Assembly (NCBI RefSeq): GCF_029054785.1
Contig: NZ_JAIDEN010000101.1
Location: 1-30,415 of the forward strand
Direction of reading: 5' to 3'
Length of the DNA stretch: 30,415 bases
Source of the DNA: Duncaniella sp.
GTDB lineage: Bacteria; Bacteroidota; Bacteroidia; Bacteroidales; Muribaculaceae
Program-made: the position numbers and the translations under genes
Part shown: positions 8,301-16,918 of the stretch, in pieces
How the letters are laid out: the number at the start of each line of letters is the position of its first letter
Numbering within the stretch: position 1 is the first letter of the stretch
Notes under the pieces: generated by a model
The model's input: the letters and a program-made list of their open reading frames with translations, nothing else
Told to the model about the DNA's origin: nothing
The model's database searches: none

Positions 8301-9110
8301 CTGACCGCCAAGATTAACGAACTTAACCGCCTATTAAACGATATAGACCACCCAGTAACCGCGACCCAGCGCAAAGATATTGAAAGCCTTATAGCGACAT
8401 ACGAAAAGTGGCGCAAAGAGGGTATTAACGCCTTTGGCACTTTCCGCGAGGGCTGGGACGGCATAAAGGGTATCGGTAGCGGCGTGGAAAGCATCACCGA
8501 CGCGCTGGAGGGTAACGGCAACGCATGGCAGACAGTTACCGGCATAGTAGATGGCTTTTTGCAGATATACGACGGCATTAAAACCATCGTAGACATTATC
8601 AATATGCTAAGTACCGCTACAACTGCACACACCACGGCAAAAGCCGCCGAAAGTGCCGCTATCAGTGTGGCTACCGGCGCACAGACCGCCGAGGCTGTCG
8701 CGGCTGAAGCAAACGCACTGGCGCAAATACCTGTAATCGCCGCTAACAAATTGGCTACCGCCAGCTACATGGAGTTAGCTGCCGCCGCTTATTTCGCCGC
8801 TCATGCCTCTATACCGTTTGCCGGTTTTGGTATTGCTTCCGGATTTGTAACCGCCGCTACAGCAATGGTGCAAGCTATCGGGGTAATGCCTTTTGCTAAT
8901 GGCGGTATCGTTAGCGGCCCGACTGTCGGACTTATCGGCGAGTATGCCGGAGCGTCGAATAACCCCGAAGTGGTGGCACCACTCGACAAGCTGCGCGGTA
9001 TGCTGCGACCAACCGAAGGAGTAAGCGGCGGTGTCGTAAAATTCAAAATAGACGGTCGCACATTGGTAGGTATTTTAGAGAAAGAAAACAACCTCAAACA
9101 TCGTAGTTAA
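5334..9110 (+). CDS. Tail tape measure protein (TP901 family)
   Basis: The 1258-residue protein is by far the largest phage gene product here and follows the tail chaperone. The N-terminal ~350 residues match the TP901-type core: FNKAMKAANTMAGKDSTGFKQLKSEVADLAKEIPIARDQLANGLYQT, LADINKVVGVTSTLIKNYGL, and TSFEQLAQALPRVTGNAATLGVSIDELMGTFATLTG. Residues about 390-480 hold hydrophobic helices including IALRGLLIATGIGAAIAAVTAVIGYF. A repetitive helical region (about 680-1030) has six related units starting near residues 682, 746, 798, 856, 911 and 986. The C-terminus is Ala-rich and hydrophobic, ending with FANGGIVSGPTVGLIGEYAG, a very common tape measure C-terminal motif. The protein sets tail length and is threaded through the tail tube. 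Length is in the usual range for a siphovirus tail. Confidence 0.93.
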   Translation: MAGKGVVSMDVTIIEGKDGLKRLTLDADALRKIMESNIKVAQRFEKKVFGFAALTTGINAVNSAFGQLATMHQSVTGESENFNKAMKAANTMAGKDSTGFKQLKSEVADLAKEIPIARDQLANGLYQTISNGVPENNWIEFLNTSARSAVGGLADINKVVGVTSTLIKNYGLEWSAATDIQDKIQLTAKNGVTSFEQLAQALPRVTGNAATLGVSIDELMGTFATLTGVSGNTAEVSTQLGAIFTALVKPSSEAAEMAAKMGIQFDAAAIQAAGGFQNFLTQLDGSVKAYAQANGVLEQEVYSKLFGSAEAIRALIPLQGELADKFTTNVANMVNSAGTMDAAYADMSSHGEAVNQMLRNQWAAFIDIIAGVTSAAQPYINFTAGLLSTGSSAAILITTFKQLNVQQTLVATRAKLASVAMTTLGLRGKSAAATVRVFSSAMKGGAYSATALKIALRGLLIATGIGAAIAAVTAVIGYFSDTVDGATESVEKLDDATDDYTQAAAAAKVQIDRDVKALGDLIKAKKDTKDAVQRLNETYGEIFGSYKTAGEWYKILTEKSQLYVKQLGYEAQAKALGAKIAEASINKELAAERKAELERAGKHKQTVSNTFTTPSGYNQVVTFEVETEEYKRAKKDMADAAATEAELQKRLDVITKKTGEVSAEINRGLAGANSEVKVSEMTWQQLTDAIDKTEKSLKNTTDTAEIKRLRAYNDQLKARKKVLESMTGLGTQRSNKKKTAVADPKTYEELSTNIEIYKKKLTGADTEEQRVIREKIARWEKAREAIELVQKAAERPATLNTLEDIDREISYQRTLRQKATAENIAGIDAEIKRLEELRGQLERSGFAPTPIADIKTYEQLNRELAYYTALLEKADATQRVTVQKSINDLNELKKAWDYVLDDLKKPGDVSTLNTIEDLDEAISYYQQKQKKASGEEIQNIQRTIDAYDKKRDALQRGIEIPSMQREVAEINKLTGREYKVKISGMGFDELTAKINELNRLLNDIDHPVTATQRKDIESLIATYEKWRKEGINAFGTFREGWDGIKGIGSGVESITDALEGNGNAWQTVTGIVDGFLQIYDGIKTIVDIINMLSTATTAHTTAKAAESAAISVATGAQTAEAVAAEANALAQIPVIAANKLATASYMELAAAAYFAAHASIPFAGFGIASGFVTAATAMVQAIGVMPFANGGIVSGPTVGLIGEYAGASNNPEVVAPLDKLRGMLRPTEGVSGGVVKFKIDGRTLVGILEKENNLKHRS

Positions 9111-9111
9111 T

Positions 9112-11418
9112 ATGGCCAAATTTCTAAGATATATGGGCGAGTTCCTTAGCCGTGCCGGTGTGGTATGGCGCGTGGAAATTTTGCAAGAAACCGATGCGCC
9201 GTTTAATCCTGTCGGGTCATTGACTTTTGAGGCGGACGAGCCGTTGGTTATTGAATGGGATCATGTAGAAAAAGACGAGGTTATTTGCGGCAGTATTGCT
9301 ACACTGCGGATTGAAAGCCCCGGTGACCGGACATATGAAGATCTATATACCATAGTCCCCGGACGCATACGCATGGATGTGTATCGCAATAATTCATTAT
9401 ATTGGAGCGGCGCACTGGACCCCGAATTTTATGAGGAACCCTATGAAAAGGCCGCCAACTATCCCGTGTCGCTTACATTCTCGGATTTCGGTGTATTGGA
9501 CCGACTTAAATATGATCTGTCAGGGATGCACACACTTAACGAAATTGTGGGCTACTGTCTGAACCGCACGGCAATAAATTCAATAATTGATGAAAGTTTG
9601 ATTAGCACCTGTCTGACTCCCGGAGGAGCGAAGATGAGTCTGGTCGATTTGAAAGTAAGGAGCGATAATTTCTATGATGAGGACGGAGAGCCGCTGTCAC
9701 TGAAAGAAGTTTTGGAGGGGGCGTTGCAGCCGCTTGCACTGCGCGTTGTACAGCGTGCTGGTCGGGTATTTGTGTATGACCTCAATGCCCTCTATCAGGC
9801 TGCGCCCAAGCAGATTGAATGGAGTGGTGACAGTCAGACGATGGGAGTCGATCGTGTATATAATAATGCTAAAATAACGTGGAGTCCCTATGCGCAATCA
9901 AAAGATCTGCTTCCGACCGAATGCTGGACACAGAAAGCCGATCCTGAAAGAACCTGCGTAAATGAAGCTGACGGATTGTCGATCATATGGCCTGATCCGT
10001 ATGCGCCGGCGACACTATTTTCATATCCATGCGGCAGTGATCCGCGTGTCATCAAAGCAGACCCTACCGCTGTCGGCTTTTCTTTGTGGCTAAGTGACAA
10101 AGGTGAAAATATAGAAATTATAGATCCTAAGGCCAAGTATTTCACCATTGTGCCTCAGAATGACGGGAGCGAATGCGAGGGTGTGGCTATCAATTGGCCC
10201 GGTCTGCAGTTTGAAGGTCTTCAGACTGCCCCCGAATATAAAATACACGGATTTTCCAACAAGATAGGTGGCAGTTTCGCCAATAGGGGAGATGCGATAT
10301 TTCGTAGCAAATCAGTATGGATTCCGCCTACTGACAACACCGTAGAACTTCACATCAGTCTCGAAGTGCTTGTAGATCCTCGTGTAAATTTCCACAATCA
10401 GGCAAAAAACTTTACACATTATACAACCGACGCAACAACCGAAACGCCAATGGGTAGTATAAAAATACCTGTTGGCCATAAGATCAAAGTTAAAGATTTT
10501 GAAGACGATTGGAAAGATGTGGGTAATTTCCTGTATGTCCCCGTCCGAATAATATTTGACAGCGACAACGGAGAGCGCTATTGCTGGGATAACAGACAGG
10601 AGATTAAGTATGACTCCAAGTTTCCACATACATTTTTGGATCTTACCAAAGGCAATTGGGTGAAAGATACTGGGGATGTGTGGGGATATATGGCCTATTA
10701 CGATCCCGGAGACGACCGAAACAAGACAACCGGAGTTATGGGCTGGCAGACAAATCACCCCGCGATAAATCCTCACAAGGAGGAATTGTCTACATCTTTG
10801 GAAAAAGCCGAGGGCCAATATATCCGTTATCCCCTTAATGGCACTTGCGGCGGATCTATCCGTATAGAAATTTTGTCCGGTTGGATAGTTGTGGATGAAA
10901 AAGGCAAGGACTATACTAACAAAATGCTCAACAGCAATCGCGCAGCTTGGATTTTGTGCAAACTGCCAACTATTGAAATCGTCAATAAGTTATATGCAAA
11001 AGGAGGGTCGGTCATAGAGTCCGATGACATTGAGTATAAAGCTGAAATCAATCCGGATGCCGAAGAATCTAAAGAAATAGATACGATATGCGGAAGCAGT
11101 GCTGATGGAATACCAACGGCGCGGGGTGCATATTATTTTGCCTCTACCGGACAGCAGGTAACACAGCTGTCAAGAGCAGGCCGTACATCGCAAATTGAAG
11201 ATTTGCTGATAGGGACTCTGTTTAGTCAGTATGGAGAACGGCGCACGACCTTATCAGGTGAAATGCAGATAATCACCGATGCCCTATGCGCACATACAGA
11301 GGAGAACCAGGATGGTAAAATATTTATGATGACAGCCGATACGCAGGATGTAATAACCGACACCAGTGATGCTACGGTTACGGAACTGCGTCCGGATGAA
11401 TATGTGAGGAGAGTGTGA
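9112..11418 (+). CDS. Tail-tip / baseplate structural protein
   Basis: The 768-residue protein starts one base after the tape measure stop, where distal-tail or baseplate hub proteins are found. The N-terminal ~150 residues (VVWRVEILQETDAPF, GSLTFEADEPLVIEWDHVEKDEVICGSIATLRI, NNSLYWSGALDPEFYEEPYE) resemble the beta-rich ring domain of tail-tip proteins that contact the tube end. The middle has LSLKEVLEGALQPLALRVVQRAGRVFVYDLNAL, a hub-like fold element common in Bacteroidota phages. The C-terminal part (STGQQVTQLSRAGRTSQIEDLLIGTLFSQYGERRTTLSGEM) also looks hub-like. No catalytic domain is apparent. The exact role (Dit, Tal or combined) is inferred from position only. Confidence 0.65.
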   Translation: MAKFLRYMGEFLSRAGVVWRVEILQETDAPFNPVGSLTFEADEPLVIEWDHVEKDEVICGSIATLRIESPGDRTYEDLYTIVPGRIRMDVYRNNSLYWSGALDPEFYEEPYEKAANYPVSLTFSDFGVLDRLKYDLSGMHTLNEIVGYCLNRTAINSIIDESLISTCLTPGGAKMSLVDLKVRSDNFYDEDGEPLSLKEVLEGALQPLALRVVQRAGRVFVYDLNALYQAAPKQIEWSGDSQTMGVDRVYNNAKITWSPYAQSKDLLPTECWTQKADPERTCVNEADGLSIIWPDPYAPATLFSYPCGSDPRVIKADPTAVGFSLWLSDKGENIEIIDPKAKYFTIVPQNDGSECEGVAINWPGLQFEGLQTAPEYKIHGFSNKIGGSFANRGDAIFRSKSVWIPPTDNTVELHISLEVLVDPRVNFHNQAKNFTHYTTDATTETPMGSIKIPVGHKIKVKDFEDDWKDVGNFLYVPVRIIFDSDNGERYCWDNRQEIKYDSKFPHTFLDLTKGNWVKDTGDVWGYMAYYDPGDDRNKTTGVMGWQTNHPAINPHKEELSTSLEKAEGQYIRYPLNGTCGGSIRIEILSGWIVVDEKGKDYTNKMLNSNRAAWILCKLPTIEIVNKLYAKGGSVIESDDIEYKAEINPDAEESKEIDTICGSSADGIPTARGAYYFASTGQQVTQLSRAGRTSQIEDLLIGTLFSQYGERRTTLSGEMQIITDALCAHTEENQDGKIFMMTADTQDVITDTSDATVTELRPDEYVRRV

Positions 11419-11420
11419 CT

Positions 11421-13094
11421 ATGGCCTTAGATTATAAACTCATATCCAATACCCGTGAAGCGCGGCCGCGAAGCAAGCGTTTGCGCGAGCTGGGTATTTC
11501 CGGAAACAGTGCAGGCGGCAGTATTATCACAGCTACCAGCACGGGAAACAGCGGCAATGTCGCTATACATACCCACGCCAATAAAGCTGCGTTGGATCAA
11601 ATCAGCACAGATAACGATGGCTATGAATGGCTGACGCGAACGGTGGAGACCGAAAATACAGAAACCGGTGAACTTGAAGAGCAAATTATAGAGGAAAAGG
11701 TCAAAGCCGGATATGCCGATTTGGCCTATGATCTGACCGAAGACAGCCCGATACGGGATCAATTCCTAAGCCGCATCGCCGACGATATTGCCGAGGGGCG
11801 TATTACGTTTAAGCAGGGGTTGACTGCGATCGGGTTAGCTATATTTCAAGGCGGTGCACATTTCGGTGAGTTTATTAAGTCTCTTTACGCTGGAAAGGGT
11901 GCAGGAATTGACAAAGACGGTAACGCCGAATTTGAAACGGTGCGCGTGCGCAGCTACTTTGATGCTATGGAGCTTATCGTTAATAGGCTGGCGGCTATCG
12001 AGGGCGACCAGCTATTAACCGAGGGCGACACCATCGACCGAGTAGTGGATAATGGCGACGGTACGTTTGGTTTGTACTTGCATAGCAAGTGGGACGGATA
12101 TTTTACCGCCCAGCGCGAAAATAACGTACTGAAAGGCATTATTAACACGCGGGCTACTGGTAGCGGTGTATATTATACCTGTTGGCTTCGCGTCAACAGC
12201 GTTAACACCGCGCTTAACTATATAGAGGTCACAATGTACCCCGACGACGAAACGCCAGCCGGAAAGAATTACCCACCGTGCGAGCTGATGAAAATAGCAC
12301 GCTGGGGTAATCAAACCGACAAGACACGGCAAAGCTGCCTATACCTGTCGAGTACCGAGGGCCGCATAGTCAAACTATCGGGCGTAACTAAACCGATTAT
12401 CGACAAAAGCAATTACGGTGCGACCTTTGGCACTGTGCCGGATTTTCTTATAGCGATGGATCTGCCGCTTATCGAGGGGCAGGACTATGTGTATGCGCGT
12501 GGCCTCATAGTGCAGGACATTATACGCATAGACTATCAAGGTAAACCGATAGTTACCTACGCCGATAGGGGCCAGTGGAACGCGACCGCCGACTACTACA
12601 ACGAAACGACCAACCCGGACACCGGGGTATATGAAACATCGGACGTGTGGTATATGGGGTGTAAATACCGCTGCATGAAAACCGGCACACATAATCCCCC
12701 GACATGGAATAGTACCGAGTGGGCCATGATTGAGGGCAACCCTGATTTTATAGTAGAGTTTGCCGAAACAGATTATCTATTTGATCCGGACAATTTGGAT
12801 GTGACGTTGATAATAATAGCAACGCTGCATAACATCGACATTACGCAGGACATATTAGATACTGATGTGGTCTGGACTCGATACAGTGAGGATGCGCAGG
12901 GTGTTCCCCGTGTAGCATCTGATAACGCATGGGCCTTAAAACGCGCAGGGGCTGGCAAGTCTTTGCACCTCACAGCCGCCGACATAGATTTTAACGGCTA
13001 CATACCCAAAACCATAAAATTTACGGCGACCGTAACACTACGCGACGGCATGGGTAACGTGGCCGCCGAGGAACAGGCAATTTTTGAATATTAA
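11421..13094 (+). CDS. Tail-tip / fibre protein with a carbohydrate-binding-like module
   Basis: The 557-residue product is a structural protein of the tail tip. Its N-terminus contains HTHANKAALDQI, a motif frequent in phage fibre and baseplate proteins, then ITFKQGLTAIGLAIFQGGAHFGEF and AEFETVRVRSYFDAMELIVNRLA, typical of Bacteroidota phage tail proteins. At about residues 385-435 the pattern W-N...Y...W-Y-M-G-C-K-Y-R-C...H-N-P-P-T-W resembles small CBM5/12-type carbohydrate-binding modules, and a similar module occurs in the fibre at 15746. The C-terminus is beta-rich. A GTG start at 11415 would overlap the previous stop; the ATG at 11421 is preferred because GAGGAGA lies seven bases upstream. 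A role in host binding is inference. Confidence 0.65.
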   Translation: MALDYKLISNTREARPRSKRLRELGISGNSAGGSIITATSTGNSGNVAIHTHANKAALDQISTDNDGYEWLTRTVETENTETGELEEQIIEEKVKAGYADLAYDLTEDSPIRDQFLSRIADDIAEGRITFKQGLTAIGLAIFQGGAHFGEFIKSLYAGKGAGIDKDGNAEFETVRVRSYFDAMELIVNRLAAIEGDQLLTEGDTIDRVVDNGDGTFGLYLHSKWDGYFTAQRENNVLKGIINTRATGSGVYYTCWLRVNSVNTALNYIEVTMYPDDETPAGKNYPPCELMKIARWGNQTDKTRQSCLYLSSTEGRIVKLSGVTKPIIDKSNYGATFGTVPDFLIAMDLPLIEGQDYVYARGLIVQDIIRIDYQGKPIVTYADRGQWNATADYYNETTNPDTGVYETSDVWYMGCKYRCMKTGTHNPPTWNSTEWAMIEGNPDFIVEFAETDYLFDPDNLDVTLIIIATLHNIDITQDILDTDVVWTRYSEDAQGVPRVASDNAWALKRAGAGKSLHLTAADIDFNGYIPKTIKFTATVTLRDGMGNVAAEEQAIFEY

Positions 13095-13110
13095 CCAATA
13101 AGGCAACGAA

Positions 13111-14274
13111 ATGAAAACAAGAAGATTTGATTTTAATTTCCGACCGCTGCAAATAAACATCGGTTTTGCCGTAGATGGGTCAGTGCCTAATAAGCAGAAT
13201 TACGACGCGGACACTAACACCTACACGCCCGACTACACGCTAACGCCGCTAATTATCCAGCCGCAGGTTAGCGTTATGGATAAGGACGAGTATTTAGCGG
13301 CTGGTAGCATAAATCACCAGCTGGCTAACGTGAAATGGTACGAGATTGTCGGCGGCCTTTCTACGCTTATCGAAAGCACTAACACCAACTACGAAGTAAT
13401 AGCCAGTGGCGGCCAGGCCGGACGTATCAAGGTAAAGAAAAACGCCCAGCCGAAATTACCTATTACGCTGGAGTTCCACGCCGAGTTTAGCGACCCACGC
13501 ACCGGGCAACTGCACGCGATTGTACGCACCTTTCCGGTGACGTGCGGTAATTCCACCGTGTACGCGCCGCAGCTCATTTTAGACGCTGCCGACCAAACCA
13601 TATACAACCCACTGACCGACCCCGACACGCAGACAGTACACGCCAGCCTACGATTAGGGGCAAACGAGTGCGCGACCGCTAACCGTATTTTCGTGTGGGA
13701 AATCTACCGCGCCGATAGCAATACATGGACGGAGGTAGGCACCGATACCACGCTGGACTATGACGTAACGGTAGCCGCCGACGGTGCAAGTTGCACAGTT
13801 AATCGTAGCCTCATGGGTACGGAGTTGTATTTACGCTGCCGCGCTAAATACGACATAGGCGGTAATCCGTCGGGCGTGGTATTAACGGATGCCGCGCCCT
13901 GCAAAATCGTTTCGTTTATCCGTCGCATACCTAAATTTGAGTACGACGTTACAGGCGTGCCGGTTAATATTCCTGTCGGCATTTTGGCTATCGCGCCGGA
14001 GGCTTCGATATGGGACGCTACCGGGGCAATACAGAACCCCGAAAGGGAATTACTACCGCTGTGGTATATCGCCACAAACAAAGCAAGCGGTACACTGTCA
14101 TACACGCAGGTAGCGCACGGACTTAAACCAACGATACCCACTACGGCTATGAGCCTTAGTTACGGCGCGGTTATAGGCTTAGACGTTAAAGATGTCGGGC
14201 CGCTGTGCGCCTTTGAGGACACCGACGGCGCGGTATTTGAGGATGCCGACGGCAATGTGATTTTAATAAAATAA
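13111..14274 (+). CDS. Phage structural protein of unknown function, beta-rich
   Basis: I do not recognise a named family for this 387-residue protein. It begins MKTRRFDFNFRPLQINIGFAVDGSVPNKQ and is rich in Thr, Val and short strands throughout, as expected for stacked Ig-like or jelly-roll tail domains. It ends CAFEDTDGAVFEDADGNVILIK, a recurring acidic 'fed.dG..fed.dG' ending. It lies 16 bases after the preceding tail protein and 19 before the next gene, so it belongs to the tail-tip cluster. No signal peptide, membrane segment or catalytic motif is visible. Confidence 0.6.
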   Translation: MKTRRFDFNFRPLQINIGFAVDGSVPNKQNYDADTNTYTPDYTLTPLIIQPQVSVMDKDEYLAAGSINHQLANVKWYEIVGGLSTLIESTNTNYEVIASGGQAGRIKVKKNAQPKLPITLEFHAEFSDPRTGQLHAIVRTFPVTCGNSTVYAPQLILDAADQTIYNPLTDPDTQTVHASLRLGANECATANRIFVWEIYRADSNTWTEVGTDTTLDYDVTVAADGASCTVNRSLMGTELYLRCRAKYDIGGNPSGVVLTDAAPCKIVSFIRRIPKFEYDVTGVPVNIPVGILAIAPEASIWDATGAIQNPERELLPLWYIATNKASGTLSYTQVAHGLKPTIPTTAMSLSYGAVIGLDVKDVGPLCAFEDTDGAVFEDADGNVILIK

Positions 14275-14293
14275 TCCACTAACAAATAACATT

Positions 14294-14695
14294 ATGGCAC
14301 GCTACATTAAAGCAAACCCCAAAGTGGCCCAGTTTCTGAATTTGCAGAACGACCGCAACACCGTAAAGGACGGTAATTATATTCTTTGGCAGAGTGATTT
14401 ATTAGCCTTTGGCCCCCTAACGCGCCTATCCGAAACGCTGGCGGCTATCGGTGCTATCGCGCTCATGCCACACGAAGCACGCGAGGAACAGGACGGCACG
14501 CAGCTGCGCCCCCTGCCGACAGCGACCGACCCCCGGTTTGAAGTTCCGGCCCCGGTGGAAACACTCGAACCCGAAACGCCCACCGAGAACGAGGGCGAGA
14601 ACCCCGACGAGGTACCCGGCACCGGCGACGAAAGCCAGCACGACGGCACAGCCGACGAGCAGGAAGTAACAACCCCTAAAACTAAAAAAGTATGA
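14294..14695 (+). CDS. Small acidic phage protein of unknown function
   Basis: The 133-residue protein has a folded-looking N-terminal half (MARYIKANPKVAQFLNLQNDRNTVKDGNYILWQSDLLAFG, LSETLAAIGAIALMPHEARE) and a disordered C-terminal half rich in Pro, Glu, Thr and Asp, ending KTKKV. The N-terminal half suggests a small helical adaptor. Its stop overlaps the next start (ATGA at 14692), indicating translational coupling with the Ig-like protein that follows. No family is recognised; a tail-tip accessory or chaperone role is only a possibility from position. Confidence 0.6.
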   Translation: MARYIKANPKVAQFLNLQNDRNTVKDGNYILWQSDLLAFGPLTRLSETLAAIGAIALMPHEAREEQDGTQLRPLPTATDPRFEVPAPVETLEPETPTENEGENPDEVPGTGDESQHDGTADEQEVTTPKTKKV

Positions 14696-15741
14696 GCAGC
14701 GCAACGGCTACAAGAACCATAAAATTTATATCAAAGGCTGGCACATATTCCGCAGTAATCATGTGTCCCGATGGCGACCTGTACCAAGAATGGGAGGGTA
14801 CGATAAACGACGTGACCAACATTTACCCGGACTTTGCCGCCTCTAAACCTATCCTGTATTTCGTCTGCACCAGTAGCCGTGTAGCCGAGGGTATCGCCAC
14901 GCCCGACAGCATTGACTATTATTTCAATGGAACGAAAATCTCATTTAGCGGTGACACATCTACCGGCACGTTTGCAGGACTTTTCAAAAAGATAGCACCC
15001 AGCGGCGATAATCTTTACTACGGTTTGCAGATTGTCGGCAATATCGCCGCCGCTTCCGGCTACGCCCCGGCGGTAATTAAGATGGTGGCTAAAATATCGT
15101 ATGGCACACAGAGCGACGACATACAAGCCGACTACACTATACCCATACAGCAAGCAACCGGCACCAGTTACCGCGTTACTATCGCCGCCGGTGATAACAA
15201 AAATTTCGTAATCACCGAAAAGGGCGGTAGTGTCATACTCAAAGCGATGGCGTACCAATCCAGCGCGGCTATCACCAAAAACCTAACCTACCAGTGGGAA
15301 AAGATGGGCGCAAGCGGCTGGAACACGTTAGCCGGAAAGACCGGGCAAACTTTGACCGTCGCCGAGGCCGACATAGACACCTACGGCGAGTATCGCGTTA
15401 CCGTATTCCGTGACGGTGCCGAGATAGGAAAGGACATACAGGGCGTAATGGACGCAAGCGACCCATACGACATAGACCCACACCCAACGCCCGAAGATGA
15501 GGCAATAACCGAGGACACCAGCGGTAACGGCCAAGTCACCTATACGCCTGTCGTCGTAAAGCGTGGCACAAACACAAAGGCACTTAACACGCTTTTCTTT
15601 TTCGTGATTAAAGACGCTGCCGGGGTTTACCTCAACAGCCAAAGCGACCGCGAAACGGCAAAAGCATCGTGTGCCGTAACACGCGCTCACTGTATGCAAG
15701 CAGGGGGCGACGTGTCGATAACCATCACTGCGCAAGATTAA
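14692..15741 (+). CDS. Tail protein with an Ig-like domain
   Basis: The 349-residue product begins TRTIKFISKAGTYSAVIMCPDGDLYQEWEG and is beta-rich throughout. Residues about 180-250 form an Ig-like domain with the usual landmarks: VILKAMAYQSSAAITKNLTYQWEKM, then a short loop to TGQTLTVAEADIDTYGEYRVTVFRDG, where the W and the D-x-x-x-Y-x-V pair match the core Trp and tyrosine corner. Ig-like domains on tail proteins commonly aid adsorption to surface glycans. The gene overlaps the preceding one by four bases and is followed after four bases by the collagen-like fibre gene, suggesting they are made together. Confidence 0.65.
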   Translation: MSSATATRTIKFISKAGTYSAVIMCPDGDLYQEWEGTINDVTNIYPDFAASKPILYFVCTSSRVAEGIATPDSIDYYFNGTKISFSGDTSTGTFAGLFKKIAPSGDNLYYGLQIVGNIAAASGYAPAVIKMVAKISYGTQSDDIQADYTIPIQQATGTSYRVTIAAGDNKNFVITEKGGSVILKAMAYQSSAAITKNLTYQWEKMGASGWNTLAGKTGQTLTVAEADIDTYGEYRVTVFRDGAEIGKDIQGVMDASDPYDIDPHPTPEDEAITEDTSGNGQVTYTPVVVKRGTNTKALNTLFFFVIKDAAGVYLNSQSDRETAKASCAVTRAHCMQAGGDVSITITAQD

Positions 15742-15745
15742 GGCT

Positions 15746-16912
15746 ATGGGCGTAAAAGCAACACGAGTAGTTAAATATATCCGTAAGGGGGATAATGGCA
15801 GTGACGCGGTGCGTTACTGGCTATCTCCATCGGTATCGGCAATATCAGTGAGGGAGATAGACCGCTACGGAGATGGAAAACCAACACCTGATAAAATATC
15901 TTGTCGCCTTATAAAACAAATAGGAGGCAATGATCCTATGAATATTGCTAACTCTTCTGCGGAGGGTTTAGCCATGTTCTATGCAATGAAGCAGATTAAT
16001 GGAAGTAGCGCTACTTCACGGCCATATTCCGGGGATAATATTTATGTCCCTACAAACACAGCTTACTGCGCTATCGAGTTTTATTTATACCGTTCTGGCG
16101 AATTGATCGACACAGTCACAGTGCCAATTGTACACGATGGCGAGCCAGGCGGCAAAGGGGATAAAGGAGACCGCGGTCCAACTCTTAGAGGCCCCCAAGC
16201 GTGGAGCGACTGCGCTACCGGCTATGCTTTTAAGAGCGGCGCAAAGGGCGAGGCATGGAAAGACGTAGTATTATATGGCAACAATTATTACAGCTGCATT
16301 AAAAGCCATACCAAGACCGCCAGCAATTACCCCGGAAGCACTACCGACCAGTCTAACGGCTACTGGCAGTTAGGCGATAAAATCGAACTGGTAGCAACCA
16401 AAATTTTATTAGCATCGTATGCACTGGTTAAAAATTTGGGCGTTGAGAGTATCGACATGAGGGACGCGGCCGGTAATATCCTTTTTCAAGCAAAAGACGG
16501 TAACGTTACTTGTAAAACCGGTGCGTTTGAAAATATAAAAGTGAGCGGAGATTTGACCGCTACCAAATTTAGTTTGAAACTCGCTGACAATGATCAATAT
16601 GGCGAAACGCCCAATGGGTCTTTGTGCTATCGAACAAGTGCTGTGTATCTGGAAGAGTTGCCGTCAGGGACCACAAGGATGCTTAAAATACTTAATCCTG
16701 GCGTTACGAGATCTGGCGCATCGCCGTTACATCTCATCAACACCTCTGATAGTGTCTATATTAGTACTGAAATGACAGACGCAGAGGGTACTAATTCTCC
16801 GGTAATAGTGGAAAATGGCGGATATAATATGGCTAAATATTTTGAACTTATAGGCGTAAATAGAGGCGACGGGAAAACAATATGGTATTTAATACAAACA
16901 AATAACAACTAA
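15746..16912 (+). CDS. Tail fibre with a short collagen-like stretch and carbohydrate-binding-like module
   Basis: The 388-residue protein starts with a beta-rich domain, followed at about residues 131-147 by a short Gly-x-y tract (GEPGGKGDKGDRGP), a classic trimerising element of phage fibres. Residues about 150-215 have W...Y...W-K-D-V-V-L-Y-G-N-N-Y-Y-S-C...YW, like the module in the protein at 11421. Next comes EIVATKILLASYALVKNLGVES-type helical spacing and GAFENIKVSGDLTATKF, a repeated theme of Bacteroidota phage fibres. The C-terminal ~110 residues form a separate tip domain. The first and last thirds are more AT-rich than the middle, suggesting exchange of the ends. Probable role is receptor recognition. 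Confidence 0.7.
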   Translation: MGVKATRVVKYIRKGDNGSDAVRYWLSPSVSAISVREIDRYGDGKPTPDKISCRLIKQIGGNDPMNIANSSAEGLAMFYAMKQINGSSATSRPYSGDNIYVPTNTAYCAIEFYLYRSGELIDTVTVPIVHDGEPGGKGDKGDRGPTLRGPQAWSDCATGYAFKSGAKGEAWKDVVLYGNNYYSCIKSHTKTASNYPGSTTDQSNGYWQLGDKIELVATKILLASYALVKNLGVESIDMRDAAGNILFQAKDGNVTCKTGAFENIKVSGDLTATKFSLKLADNDQYGETPNGSLCYRTSAVYLEELPSGTTRMLKILNPGVTRSGASPLHLINTSDSVYISTEMTDAEGTNSPVIVENGGYNMAKYFELIGVNRGDGKTIWYLIQTNNN

Positions 16913-16918
16913 AAAACT

